DNA from: DASUPK01 sp963848955
GTDB lineage: Bacteria > Actinomycetota > Thermoleophilia > Solirubrobacterales > 70-9
Length of the DNA stretch: 64,000 nt
Direction: 5' to 3'
NCBI GenBank assembly: GCA_963848955.1
Contig: CAWKFQ010000017.1
Span: 1 to 64,000, forward strand
In this document: positions 1 to 13,935 of the stretch, one piece after another
Numbering within the stretch: position 1 is the first letter of the stretch
Layout: each line of letters begins with the position of its first letter
Translations under genes and position numbers: made by a program
The notes under the pieces: generated by a model
What the model was told of the DNA's origin: nothing
Databases searched by the model: none
What the model saw: the letters and a program-made list of their open reading frames with translations, nothing else

Positions 1-5381
<5,381 letters not shown>

Positions 5382-5463
5382 CTGGGCGACTCCTCAAAGT
5401 ATTCGAAGGGTTGAGACCGCGCAACGAATCGGGCAGCAGGGCTCACCGGCGCGCGAACCGTGC

Positions 5464-5492
5464 ATAGTAACGCACGGCAACCCTTTCGTCAA
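5464..5492 (-). promoter_or_regulatory. Sigma-70-type promoter for rpoB-rpoC
   Basis: On the minus strand a TTGACG -35 box (5487-5492) and a TACTAT -10 box (5464-5469) are separated by exactly 17 bases, close to the housekeeping consensus. Transcription would begin near 5457, giving a leader of about 75 bases before the rpoB TTG codon. It shows that rpoBC can be transcribed independently of rplJL. Confidence 0.85.
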
Positions 5493-5499
5493 GGGTTGC
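5477..5499. promoter_or_regulatory. Perfect 9-bp inverted repeat overlapping the rpoB -35 box
   Basis: Arms gcaaccctt (5477-5485) and aagggttgc (5491-5499) are exact reverse complements around a 5-base centre. The palindrome contains the whole -35 hexamer, and no T-run follows, so an operator is more likely than a terminator. The binding protein is unknown. Confidence 0.6.
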
Positions 5500-5608
5500 T
5501 AACACGCCCGGTTGGGATGAGTCAGCCGATCTTACTCCGATTCCCAGCGCGTATGAACAGTGTAGCCGCCGTCATGAAACGGCCGCCACAAACAACGCGC
5601 GCCCGGAT

Positions 5609-5998
5609 CTACTTGATCTCGGCGGTTCCGCCGGCCTCCTGGATCTCCTTGACCAGCTTGTCGGCCTCCTCGCGCTCGATGCCCTCCTTGACGGGCTTCG
5701 GGGCCTCGTCGACCAGGGCCTTCGCCTCCTTGAGGCCGAGCCCGGTCGCCGCGCGGACGACCTTGATCACGCCGATCTTCTTGTCGCCGGCGCCGGTCAG
5801 GACGACGTCGACCGTGCCCGCCTCCTCCTCGCCCGCTCCATCAGCGGCCGGCCCGCCCGCGGCGGGCGCGGCGGCCGCGACCGCGGTCGCGGAGACGCCG
5901 AACTCCTCCTCGAGCGCCTTGATGCGCTCGGAGAGCTCGAGCACTGAGATGCTCTTCAGCTCCTCGATCCAGTCCTCGGTTGAAACCTTGGTGGCCAT
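5609..5998 (-). CDS. rplL: 50S ribosomal protein L7/L12
   Basis: Stalk protein of the large ribosomal subunit that recruits translational GTPases. It has 129 residues, normal for the family. An N-terminal dimerisation helix segment (WIEELKSISVLELSERIKAL) is followed by an Ala/Gly/Glu-rich hinge around residues 38-62 and the C-terminal domain (VVLTGAGDKKIGVIKVVR ... GLKEAKALVD). The ATG at 5998 directly abuts the rplJ stop (TAGATG) and has a GGAGG ribosome site, so L10 and L12 are translated as a pair. The frame is clean. Confidence 0.97.
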   Translation of the reverse strand: MATKVSTEDWIEELKSISVLELSERIKALEEEFGVSATAVAAAAPAAGGPAADGAGEEEAGTVDVVLTGAGDKKIGVIKVVRAATGLGLKEAKALVDEAPKPVKEGIEREEADKLVKEIQEAGGTAEIK

Positions 5999-6766
5999 CT
6001 AGCTGCCTTCCTCCTTGTTCTCGTCGGAATCTTCTGAAGTCTCTTCTGCCTGCTCCTCGCCGAGGTCCTGATCGCCCTCCGTCGTTTCCTCGGCCTCGCC
6101 CTGGCCCGCCTCCTCGCCCTCCGGTGCCTCCTCCTCGGAGCTCTCCTCCGGTGACTCCTCGGGCTCGGGGTCGGCAGGCGCCTCCTCCTCGGAGCTCTCC
6201 TCCGGTGCTCCTCGGGCTCGCTCGGCGGCGTTTCCTCGGCTTCGCCGGTGACCAGGCCCTGCTCGGCGATCTGGCCCAGCTGAGCGCGAGCCCCTGGATC
6301 ATCGAGCCGAGGCCGCGGACGAGGCCGGTGAGCGGGCTGGCGACGACGCCGGCGAACTGGGCGTTGAGCTGCTCGCGCCCCGGCAGGCGGGCGATCGCGA
6401 TGAACGAGTCGCCGTCGAGGGCCTCGCCATCCATCAGGCCGCCCTTGTAGGTCGAGCAGCTCCCACTCGGAGCCGAGCCGGAAGAGCGTCTTCGCGGCCT
6501 GCGCGGCGTCGCCCTTGACGAAGGTGAGCGCTGTCGGCCCCTCCAGGTACTCCTTGAGGGACTCGGTTCCCGCCTCGTCGGCGGCGCGCAGGGTCAGCCG
6601 GTTCTTGACGACGCGGAAGCGGGCGTCGGCGTCGCGGAGTCCCGAGCGCAGCTCGGCTGCCTGGGGCACGCTGATGCCGCGGTAGTCGACGGCGAAGATC
6701 GCCTCGCGCGTCCTTGAGCTCCTCGGCGAGCTCCTTCACGACTGCTGTCTTCTGGTCTCTGTCCAT
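5999..6766 (-). CDS. rplJ: 50S ribosomal protein L10 with long acidic C-terminal tail, frame-broken
   Basis: L10 anchors the L12 stalk to the ribosome. The start at ATG 6766 gives MDRDQKTAVVKELAEEL. The body continues through VDYRGISVPQAAELRSGLRDADARF, VVKNRLTLRAADEAGT and ASPLTGLVRGLGSMI, but in different frames, with breaks near 6715, 6450, 6290 and 6207. A tail of roughly 75 residues, rich in Glu, Asp, Ser and Pro, follows the conserved domain and ends NKEEGS just before rplL. Its coding DNA holds a 54-bp-period direct repeat. The tail is longer than in most L10 proteins. As rplJ is essential, at least some breaks should be sequence errors. Confidence 0.93.
6126..6220. repeat. Direct repeat, 54-bp period, in the L10 acidic tail
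   Basis: A 28-base stretch at 6126-6153 recurs exactly at 6180-6207, and the similarity continues to about 6167 and 6220. The second copy lacks one base (an A after ...ccggtg), which breaks the rplJ frame. The unit encodes 18 mostly acidic residues. Confidence 0.8.
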
Positions 6767-6940
6767 TTCGTTCCTGTGGCGCCCACCCTGATGCCGGGCC
6801 AAAAGAAAGACCCGCACACAGGCGGGCCAGGGCTGACGGTCTGATGACCGGGTGACTGGCGCTCACCTGCGCCGGACTTCCGGACTCTTCACATCGAGTC
6901 CCGCCGGCGGTCTGGGGCGGCGATTCGTGGGCGCAGAATG
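6767..6940 (-). promoter_or_regulatory. L10 leader region of rplJL mRNA
   Basis: The 174 bases between rplA and rplJ contain no gene but have several GC-rich self-complementary stretches and a factor-independent terminator-like hairpin near the 3' end. Autogenous L10 leaders at this position are well known. The identity here rests on position and the attenuator; no covariance search was possible. Confidence 0.6.
6801..6830 (-). terminator. Intrinsic terminator/attenuator in the L10 leader
   Basis: On the minus strand, CCCGC, a short loop and GCGGG (6811-6826) are followed by the U-rich run TCTTTCTTTT (6801-6810). It sits about 35 bases before the rplJ start, as expected for attenuation of rplJL. 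Confidence 0.65.
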
Positions 6941-7741
6941 TTAGGCGGTCGCGGCCTCCTCCGCGGGCTCGTCGGTGGTCGGCGCGGATTCCGCCGCAGT
7001 CCCATCCTCGTCTTCGGTCGCAACGGCGCCCGCACCCTGCATGATCTCGGCGCGGCGGGTCCGAGTCGGGTCGACCCGGATGCCGGGACCCATCGTGGTG
7101 GTGAGCGTGATCGAGAGGATGTAGCGGCCCTTCGCCGCCGCGGGCTTGGCGCGAATGATCTCCTCGATCACGGCGGCGTAGTTCTCGAGCAGGTCGGCCT
7201 CGGAGAAGCTGGTCTTGCCGATCGCCAGGTGGACGATCGCCTGGCGGTCGGTCCGGTACTCGACCTTGCCCGCCTTGGCCTCCTCGACGGCCTTGGCGAT
7301 GTCGTCGGTGACGGTGCCGACCTTGGGGTTGGGCATCTTGCCCTGTGGGCCGAGGATGCGCCCGAGCTTGCCGACCTTCGGCATCTGCGAGGGGTGCGCG
7401 ATCGCGACGTCGAAGTCGGTCCAGCCGCCCTCGACTCGCTCGGCGAGGTCGTCGGAGCCGACGAAGTCGGCGCCGGCGTCGTTGGCCTGGCGGGCCGCGT
7501 CGCCCTCGGCGAAGACTGCGATGGAGACGTCCTTGCCGAGGCCCTTGGGCAGCGCCAGGGTGCCGCGCAGCTGCTCCTCGGCGTGGCGGACGTTGACCCC
7601 GAGGCGGATGTGGAGCTCGACCGTCTCGTCGAACTTGGCCCCGGCGGTCTCCTTGATCAGGTGGACCGCCTCGGCGGGCGGATAGGCCCGCGTCCGGTCG
7701 ATCTTCTCGTAGGCGTCTCGGTAGCGCTTGCCGCGAGCCAT
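6941..7741 (-). CDS. rplA: 50S ribosomal protein L1
   Basis: L1 stalk protein; binds 23S rRNA and often its own mRNA. It has 266 residues from ATG 7741; the codon before it is GTG, so a one-codon-longer start is possible. Conserved stretches are MARGKRYRDAYEKIDR, GADFVGSDDLAERV, GRILGPQGKMPNPKVGTV and YILSITLTTTMGPGIRVDP. A short acidic/alanine-rich extension (about 30 residues) follows the usual end. An AAGGA ribosome site precedes the start. It lies 34 bp after rplK in the same operon. The frame is clean. Confidence 0.97.
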   Translation of the reverse strand: MARGKRYRDAYEKIDRTRAYPPAEAVHLIKETAGAKFDETVELHIRLGVNVRHAEEQLRGTLALPKGLGKDVSIAVFAEGDAARQANDAGADFVGSDDLAERVEGGWTDFDVAIAHPSQMPKVGKLGRILGPQGKMPNPKVGTVTDDIAKAVEEAKAGKVEYRTDRQAIVHLAIGKTSFSEADLLENYAAVIEEIIRAKPAAAKGRYILSITLTTTMGPGIRVDPTRTRRAEIMQGAGAVATEDEDGTAAESAPTTDEPAEEAATA

Positions 7742-7775
7742 CACACCGTCCTTCGCATTTCGCTTCGCTTCATGC

Positions 7776-8204
7776 TCAGAGGCCCTCCACGGTGACGCCC
7801 ATCGAGCGGGCGGTGCCGGCGATGATCTTGGTGGCGGCGTCGAGGTCGTTGGCGTTCAGGTCGGGCATCTTGCGCTCGGCGATCTGGCGGGCCTGATCGA
7901 CGGTGATCGATCCGACCTTCTCGCTGTGCGGCTCGCCCGAGCCCTTCTCGATCCCGGCGGCCTCCTTGATCAGGACGGCGGCCGGCGGAGTCTTGGTGAT
8001 GAAGTCGAAGGAACGGTCCTCGTAGACCGTGATCTCGACCGGGATGATCGTGCCGATGTCCTGCTGAGTCTGCGCGTTGAACGCCTTGGTGAATTCCATG
8101 ATGTTGACGCCGTGCTGACCCAGCGCGGGACCGACCGGCGGCGCCGGGTTGGCGGCGCCGGCCGGGATCTGCAGCTTGATCTGGGTGAGGACCTTCTTGG
8201 CCAT
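7776..8204 (-). CDS. rplK: 50S ribosomal protein L11
   Basis: Ribosomal GTPase-centre protein, 142 residues, full length. The N-terminal domain has the proline-rich segment KLQIPAGAANPAPPVGPALG, and the C-terminal rRNA-binding domain has KVGSITVDQARQIAE and RSMGVTVEG. It starts two bases after the nusG stop, so the two genes are probably translationally coupled. The frame is intact. Confidence 0.97.
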   Translation of the reverse strand: MAKKVLTQIKLQIPAGAANPAPPVGPALGQHGVNIMEFTKAFNAQTQQDIGTIIPVEITVYEDRSFDFITKTPPAAVLIKEAAGIEKGSGEPHSEKVGSITVDQARQIAERKMPDLNANDLDAATKIIAGTARSMGVTVEGL

Positions 8205-8206
8205 GG

Positions 8207-8728
8207 CTAGATCTTCTTCACCTGGTCGTAGTTGACTTCGACCGGAGTCTCGCGGCCGAAGATGGAGACGAGCACCTTGAGCTTGGCCGCGTCCTCATTG
8301 ATCTCGGCGATCTCGCCCGAGAAGTCCGCGAGCGGGCCGGAGACCACCTTGACCGACTCGCCGATCGAGAACTGGGCGCGGGTGCGCGGCCGCTCCGCTG
8401 TCTCGCGGTGGAGCAGGCGGTCGACCTCGACCTTGGAGAGTGGGATCGGCTTGTTGCGCGAGCCGACGAAACCGGTGACCCCGGGGGTGTTCTTGACCAG
8501 TCCCCAGGCGTCGTCGGTCATCTCCATGTTGACCAGCACGTAGCCGGGCATCGTGCGCTTCTCGGTCTGGACCTTCTGGCCGTCCTTCATCTCCGAGATC
8601 TGCTCGGTGGGGACGACGACCTGGCGCACATTGCGCTCCTGGCCCATCGTGTGGACGCGGTGCTCGAGGTTCTGCTTGACCTTGTTCTCGTGCCCCGAGT
8701 AGGTGTTGATCACGTACCAGCGAAACAT
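8207..8728 (-). CDS. nusG: Transcription termination/antitermination protein NusG
   Basis: NusG (Spt5 family) binds elongating RNA polymerase and links it to Rho and the ribosome. It has 173 residues: the NGN domain begins WYVINTYSGHENKVK and contains MPGYVLVNMEM and TPGVTGFVG, followed by a KOW domain (GESVKVVSGPLADFSGEI). It lies 18 bp after secE and 2 bp before rplK, the classical arrangement. It lacks the long N-terminal extension seen in some actinobacteria. Confidence 0.96.
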   Translation of the reverse strand: MFRWYVINTYSGHENKVKQNLEHRVHTMGQERNVRQVVVPTEQISEMKDGQKVQTEKRTMPGYVLVNMEMTDDAWGLVKNTPGVTGFVGSRNKPIPLSKVEVDRLLHRETAERPRTRAQFSIGESVKVVSGPLADFSGEIAEINEDAAKLKVLVSIFGRETPVEVNYDQVKKI

Positions 8729-8746
8729 CGTCGAAATCTCCGATCC

Positions 8747-9388
8747 CTAGATGATCCGCTGGATCAGCCAGTTGAAGGCGGCGTCGAGACCGCCGAGGTA
8801 GGCGGCCATCACTGCCACGAAGATGAAGGTGACGGCCGAAGCCTGGACAAGCGTGTCCCGGTCGGGCCATTGGACCCGCTTGAGCTCTGCCCAGCAGGAA
8901 AGCAGGAATCCGAGCACCGGGCCGCGCCGCTTCTCGGCCTTCTCGGCCTGGCCCTTCTGAAGTTCCTTGGCGCGCGCCTTGCGGCGCTCCTCCTTCTCGC
9001 GATCGCGGCGCTCCCGCCGGCTCTCACGCGGCTCCGCCGGTGCGGTCGCTGCGTCGCCGTCCGGCCGGCCGACGTCGGCGCGTGATGGAGCGGGTGCCTC
9101 GGTCTCGGGTCGGACCTGTTCGGGGATGACCCCCGGCACCGGAGAGCCGGCGTCCTCGACGTCGGGCACTTCGCCCGGCTTCTCGACGACCCGCTCTCCG
9201 TACTCGTCCACGCGAGCGCCCGTCTCTATGGCCGCCTCAGCCTCGGCGACCTCGCCGGAGACACCCAGTCGGGTGTCCTCCTGCGCGCGCTCCTCCTGCT
9301 CGGCGCCGGGGTCCGACTGCACCCGGCGCTGCTCGGCCTGCTGCCGACGGCGGCGTTCGGCCTTCCGCTGTGCTCTCGTCTTCGCCAT
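8747..9388 (-). CDS. secE: Preprotein translocase subunit SecE with long charged N-terminal extension
   Basis: Essential SecYEG subunit. The conserved part is the last 55 or so residues: the amphipathic helix motif ELKRVQWPDRDTLVQA and a single membrane segment (VTFIFVAVMAAYLGGL). The roughly 150 residues before it are highly charged: an Arg/Gln/Lys-rich start, an acidic middle, then a second Arg/Lys/Glu-rich helical stretch. ATG 9388 was chosen because an upstream start would run through rpmG. At 213 residues it is several times longer than E. coli-type minimal SecE homologues. It lies between rpmG and nusG. Confidence 0.92.
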   Translation of the reverse strand: MAKTRAQRKAERRRRQQAEQRRVQSDPGAEQEERAQEDTRLGVSGEVAEAEAAIETGARVDEYGERVVEKPGEVPDVEDAGSPVPGVIPEQVRPETEAPAPSRADVGRPDGDAATAPAEPRESRRERRDREKEERRKARAKELQKGQAEKAEKRRGPVLGFLLSCWAELKRVQWPDRDTLVQASAVTFIFVAVMAAYLGGLDAAFNWLIQRII

Positions 9389-9401
9389 CCCGACCTGCGC
9401 T

Positions 9402-9563
9402 CTAGCGCGTCTCCTTATGCGGCCTGTGGCAAGCGCACCAGCGACAGTACTTGCGCAGCTCGATCCGGTCCGGCGAATTCCGCCGTGACTTATTCGTTTC
9501 GTAGTTGCGGCGCTTGCACTCCTCACAGGCGAGTGTCACGCCAATTCGAACGTCAGAGGCCAT
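9402..9563 (-). CDS. rpmG: 50S ribosomal protein L33, zinc-binding form
   Basis: A 53-residue protein read from ATG 9563 after a GAGGAG site. It begins MASDVRIGVTLACEECKRRNY and ends WCACHRPHKETR. Two CxxC pairs (C13/C16 and C42/C45) mark the zinc-containing form of L33. It lies 13 bp upstream of secE, the common actinobacterial position. Confidence 0.93.
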   Translation of the reverse strand: MASDVRIGVTLACEECKRRNYETNKSRRNSPDRIELRKYCRWCACHRPHKETR

Positions 9564-9607
9564 GTCTCCTCAACTTCACTTTGATGCCGAACTCGATGCG
9601 CGGCCGG

Positions 9608-9640
9608 ACAGAAAAAAACCCCCGGCCCCAGGCACGAGGT
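9608..9640 (-). terminator. Possible terminator downstream of the lipoprotein gene
   Basis: On the minus strand a G/C-rich run (CCTGGGGCCGGGGG) is followed directly by seven T residues (9612-9618). Position fits termination of the 9676-12021 genes before rpmG, but the stem is weak, so the call rests mainly on the T-run. Confidence 0.35.
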
Positions 9641-9675
9641 GACCCAAGAATAGCGACCGATTGCGCCGACCGCCG

Positions 9676-10105
9676 CTACTGCTCGGGCTGGCCGGTGAAG
9701 GCCGCCGCGCGCTCATAGAGCTTGTAGAGCTTGAAGCCGCGGGCGAGGCTCTCGGCGCAGTAGCGGTTGAAGAGGTCGTAGGCGTGCTTGTCGTCCAGCA
9801 CCGAGCCTCTCCCGGACGGAGACGAGGCGTTGTTCCCGACGACCGGGCCGCCCGGCGAAGTCCTTGAGCTGCTTGATCGTCCCGAGGCGCTGCTCGGTGT
9901 TCGCCTGGTTCCAGTCGTTGCAGTCGGCGAGGTTGATGGGCTCGCCGACGTTGGGCCCGACGTCCACCTGCGGCTGGGTGTTCGGTCCGCCGCCGCAGCC
10001 GGCGATCAGAATTCCCGCGGCGACGGCACCGACGACTCCCGCCACGCGGCGGGATCGAAGACCTCGGGTGCGTCGGGCTATGGCTTGGGCGGGGTCGTGA
10101 ACCAC
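9676..10105 (-). CDS. Small putative lipoprotein of unknown function, one frame break
   Basis: About 140 residues. An Arg-rich n-region (RRTRGLRSRR), a hydrophobic stretch (AGVVGAVAAGIL) and the lipobox IAGC predict a diacylglyceryl-modified lipoprotein. The mature part begins GGGPNTQPQVDVGPNVGEP and contains NLADCNDWNQANTEQRLGTI and, after a frame break near 9850, LDDKHAYDLFNRYC and LARGFKLYKLYERA. Two cysteines (CNDW ... RYC) could form a disulfide. GTG 10105 gives the best signal peptide but overlaps the upstream gene by 28 bp; GTG 10045 is the alternative. I do not recognise the family. Confidence 0.6.
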
Positions 10106-12021
10106 GGGCAGCTCGGGTCTCCGAAGGGAACCGTGCTGCAAGTTAATTGCTCGGCGACCTGCCCGTTCATGGCGCCCACCGACGGGCTGTCGGCACAGTC
10201 GGACGGCAGGTTGTTCGGCGGGGTGCCGTTCGGCGAGGGAAGCCCGGTGACGCTGTTCGCAGTGCCGTCGGGACCCGTGTTGTTGTACCAGCAGTTCCCG
10301 GTGTTGAGGGTCGGATCGATGGAGATCCCGCCCTGGTCCCACCAGAAGTCCAGTCCGTTTCGCTGGACGGAGCCATTCGGCGCGACGCCCATCTTGTTGT
10401 CGTAGAAGACGGTTTCGATAGGAGGTCGCCGGGACGGTTGCCGTCGGGTCACAGCCCGCCACCTGGTTGTTCGGGTCGTCGCAGACGAACTGGTCGGGGA
10501 CCTGGAAGAGCATCGCGCCGCGCCGCCAGTTGTCGTAGAAGCGGTTGTTGCGGACCACGTTGGCGTTGCCGCCCGCGATCCACATCCCGGATCCCACCGG
10601 GACAGGAATCGTCGGGACAACGTCCGAACAGCCCTGGCTGCGGCCCGTTCGGCCCCGGCTTCTGCCCGGCGGGACACTCGGGCAGGTAGGAATTGAAGTT
10701 GTTCGAGTAGAAGTCGTTGTTCTCGAGCAGGTTCGAGTCCTGCGGGAAGCCCGGGTGGCCGGGCGCGGTGAACACGTCCGTCGAGTAACCCATCGAGTTG
10801 TCGTAGATGGCGTTGTTGTGGACCCAGACGGCATTGCCGTCGGTCCCCGAGAAGCCGAGCGTGCTGTGGCGCATATCGCAGTTGCGAAGCTCGGTCCCAT
10901 AGCGGCGCTGATCGGGCGGGACGGCCTCACCGAGGTCGGCCGCGGCGCCTGGATAGAGGGCTGAGTCGCCGGCGCCCCAGGCGTCGCAGTTCTCGATCAG
11001 CGAGTGGTCGGCCACGAAGGTGAGCAGGCCGTACTCGCCCGCGAAGGGCGCCTTGAAGCGGGTGAGGTGAGAGCCGTCGACCTCGAGCACGTAGATGTCG
11101 TGCTCCCTGGCATGGCGGACCTTGACGTTGTCGAGTACGAAGCCGTCCGCGCGATCCGCGCGGATGCCGACGTCCTTCACCGAGCCGATCGGCCCGCTGT
11201 CGCCGGACTCGACGCGCCCCGCGTCAATCGTCACGTCATCGGGCGAGACGCCTGTGCCCTGGATCTGAAGGTTGCAGCGGATGCAGGGCCCGGCGTCCGG
11301 GATGTTGTGGCGATCGAGCAGCGGGGGCTGTGGGACCGGCGTGCTGGTCAGACCGCGACCAAGGACCGCGATCAGGTTCTGGTCGTTGGGGCAGTGGACC
11401 TGGTACGCGTAGGAGACCGCGCCAGTCTGGTTCCTGTCGTTGGTGATCTTGTACTGGTTGCAGGCCGGGTCGTTGGTCGGCTTCGAGCGCGACTTCGGCT
11501 CCGTGTAGAGCCCGGGCATGATCTCGATGCGGTCGTTGTTGTGAGCGGCGGTGACCGCCTTCTGGATCGACTTGTACGTGCATTGCCGCAGCAGCTTGAG
11601 GTTGAAGGCGCGCAGCTTCTTCGCCTTCTTCTTCTTCAGCTTCAGAGGCGGCTGCGACTCGCGCAGCTTGTAGCCCTTCTTGCGCGCTTTCTTGATCGAC
11701 TTGTTGAGCGCCTTGATCGTCTTGTTCTTGGAGAGCTTCTTGTCGCTCCCGTGCTTCCGCAGCTTCTTGCTCGGCACCGTCGGGCAGACGACCCGGGTCT
11801 TGCCGGGCTTCTTCTTATCCAGGGCGCTGAAGATCTTGCGGACGGCCGGGACGGAGCCGCCGGCTGCCGGCTTGACCGAAGTGTCGGCCGACGGGTTCGG
11901 CCAGTAGGAGGCGCGCTCGATGTGAGCCGAAGGCGAAGGCGGGCAGGAGGACCGCGACTAGCGCCACCGCTGCAGCGACGATCAGCGGCCCACGACGATG
12001 TCTTGCCTTCCTGGCTCGCAT
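10078..12021 (-). CDS. Secreted parallel beta-helix protein with lysine-rich segment, frame-broken
   Basis: A signal peptide (KARHRRGPLIVAAAVALVAVLLPAFAFG) is followed, after a break near 11930, by a Lys-rich region (about residues 55-125) and right-handed beta-helix sequence. Recurring Asn/Asp turns include FVLDNVKVRHA, LIENCDAWGAGDSALYPGAA, GNAVWVHNNAIYDN, NLLENNDFYSNN and VVRNNRFYDN, typical of pectate-lyase-like and NosD-like folds. More breaks lie near 10630 and 10430. It ends with TAG at 10078. Role is unknown; a surface carbohydrate-active or adhesive protein is an inference. The leader carries three spaced copies of a strong ribosome-binding sequence. Confidence 0.75.
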
Positions 12022-12060
12022 CCCTCTCCTCTGATTCCCTCTCCTCTGTGCCCCTCTCCT
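12022..12060 (-). promoter_or_regulatory. Threefold repeated Shine-Dalgarno-like sequence
   Basis: On the minus strand a purine block containing AGGAGAGGG occurs at 12022-12033, 12037-12048 and 12052-12060, a 15-base period, ending directly at the ATG of the beta-helix gene. The nearest copy would serve as ribosome site; the others are redundant. Confidence 0.6.
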
Positions 12061-12072
12061 GTGGCCCGAATG

Positions 12073-12096
12073 TAACAAAGCCGAACCCGGCCCCGC
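12073..12096 (-). terminator. Weak terminator-like hairpin after the PhoD-like gene
   Basis: On the minus strand GCCG-GGTT-CGGC, extendable by G-T pairs, is followed by TTTGTT. It lies just after the 12117 stop. The stem is short. Confidence 0.3.
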
Positions 12097-12116
12097 TTTC
12101 AGAGTGCGGTTCTTGG

Positions 12117-13743
12117 TCAGCTGAGCCGTTCCGGGATGCGTGCGCCGAGGGGGACGCGGAACTTCGCGATCGTCGTCGGCGTCGATGCTCCCGGCGTCTT
12201 GGCGTCCACCGCCTTCAGTTCGCAGACTGTCTCTGTGGGACCGATCTCGATCACCCCGTAGCCGCGCTTGACGAAGTCGTAGAAGGCGATATGTGGGTTG
12301 ATGGCTGCCAAGACGGCCAGCGTGTCCGGCGAGAGGCCCGTCGCCTCGGGGAGGCCGGTCGAGGTCGCGGAGCCGCCAACGAACTCGGGAAGAGCCGCTC
12401 GGCCGGTTGCCTTGTCGCCGGTGGTGTAGGCGGTGCCGGCGAAGAAGGTGTGGATGTCGCCGGTGATCGCGACCACGTTCTGGACGTTGTTGTCGAGGAT
12501 GTGGTCGAGGATCTGCTTGCGCTCGTACCCGTAGCCGTCCCAGGCGTCGACCTGCGCCGGGACGCCCGGCGCGATGCGCGTCGCCATCACCATCAGCTCG
12601 GTGGCCCAGACCTTCCAGGTGGCGGGCGCCCCCACCAGCCGGCTCTTGAACCACTCCAGCTGCCGGGCGCCAAGCATCGTGCGCGGGCGAATCGGCGTCC
12701 GGGCATCGCAGCCAGCTGCACGTCGTTGCAGGGCTGGCGGTCGCGGTACTGGCGCTCGTCGGTGAGCAGGATGTCGACCAGCTTGCCCGAGCCGGTACTC
12801 CTCGTAGATCCGGTCGCGGTCGCCCTTGAAGCGGGCGCGGGGCATGTAGTTGAAGAAGGCCCGGTGGCCGTTCGCCTCGCGCTGGGCGAAGGGAACGCGC
12901 CGCGGGTAGTCCTTGAGCTGGGTCTGACTCGGGTCCTGCTGGTGGGAGCTCGGCTGGCCGTCGGCGTAGTTGTCCTCGACCTCGTGGTCGTCCCAGACCG
13001 AGAGGAATGGGTGCGCGGCGTGCATCGCCTTCAGGTTCGGGTCGGACTTGTAGAGCCGGTACTTCTGCCAGTACTCGCTGAGCAGCTGGGTGTCGCCGTC
13101 GTGATTGACCCCGGTGGTGTCGTTGCGGACACCGGGATCGGAGTACTCGTAGATGTAGTCACCGAGGCAGAGGACGAGGTCGAGGTCCTTCTCGTTCGCG
13201 ATCGCCCGCTGGGCGTTGTAGAAGCCCGCGTTCCAGTTCTGGCAGGAATAGAACGCGATCCGGATCGGCTTGCGTGAGTTCAGCGGCGGCGCGGTCTTGA
13301 AACGACCGACGGGTGACTTCGAGTCCTCGGTGACGAAGCGGTAGAAGTAGTGCTTGTCGGGCTTCAGGCCGTTGATGAAGGTGCGGGCTGTGAAGTCGCG
13401 ATCCTCCCGGGCGGTGACTGACCTCTCCTCGATGACGTTCCCGAACTTGCGGTCGGTCGCGACCATGAGCCTGAGCTTGGAGGTCCGCTTGATCTCGCCG
13501 ACGCGGGTCCAGAGCTCGATGCCCTGGGGACGCGGGAACCCGGACGCGATGCCCTGCTCGAAGCGTGCCGTGCTTCGCGAGGGGGATGCGACGCTTGCGG
13601 GCGAGGGCGGCGTAGTTCACGGGCGCCGCGACGGCGGCGCCGGTGGCCAGGGCGCCGATCAGGAAGCTTCGTCTCCCGAGCCGGTGCGAGCCCTCCAGCG
13701 ACTCGAGGTCGGGGCGCGCCTCCTCAAAGCTCTCCATGTCCAT
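12117..13743 (-). CDS. phoD: PhoD-like secreted phosphoesterase with Tat signal, frame-broken
   Basis: Alkaline phosphatase D/phosphodiesterase family, calcium- and iron-dependent enzymes exported by the Tat system. The N-terminus has a twin-arginine motif in GRRSFLIGALATGAAVAAP. A fibronectin-like N-terminal domain (FINGLKPDKHYFYRF) precedes the metallophosphatase core with CLGDYIYEY, SVWDDHEVEDNYAD, RTMLGARQLEWF and ITGDIHTFFAGTAY. Breaks occur near 13567, 12785 and 12710. ATG 13743 follows a GAGAGGAGAGA site; an in-frame ATG six bases later is possible. A role in phosphate scavenging is inference. Confidence 0.88.
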
Positions 13744-13935
13744 CTCGTCTCTCCTCTCCCCGCCTGGCTCTTTCCCCTACCGGACCCGGGTACTAAATCA
13801 TCCTGAGGGCCTCCGGGCGGTACCGAGAATTCCGCGACCTTGCCGGGAGGCCCGGGCGGGGGCGGATTGATTAGGTAGGGTGCGCGACCGAGGAGCGCCG
13901 GGACTGGGCGCGCAGGAGACAAAGGAGAGGGACCT

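Noticed and set aside
11004..13277. A 757-codon plus-strand open frame across the beta-helix and PhoD-like genes
   Set aside because: Antisense shadow; the minus strand carries signal peptides and family motifs.
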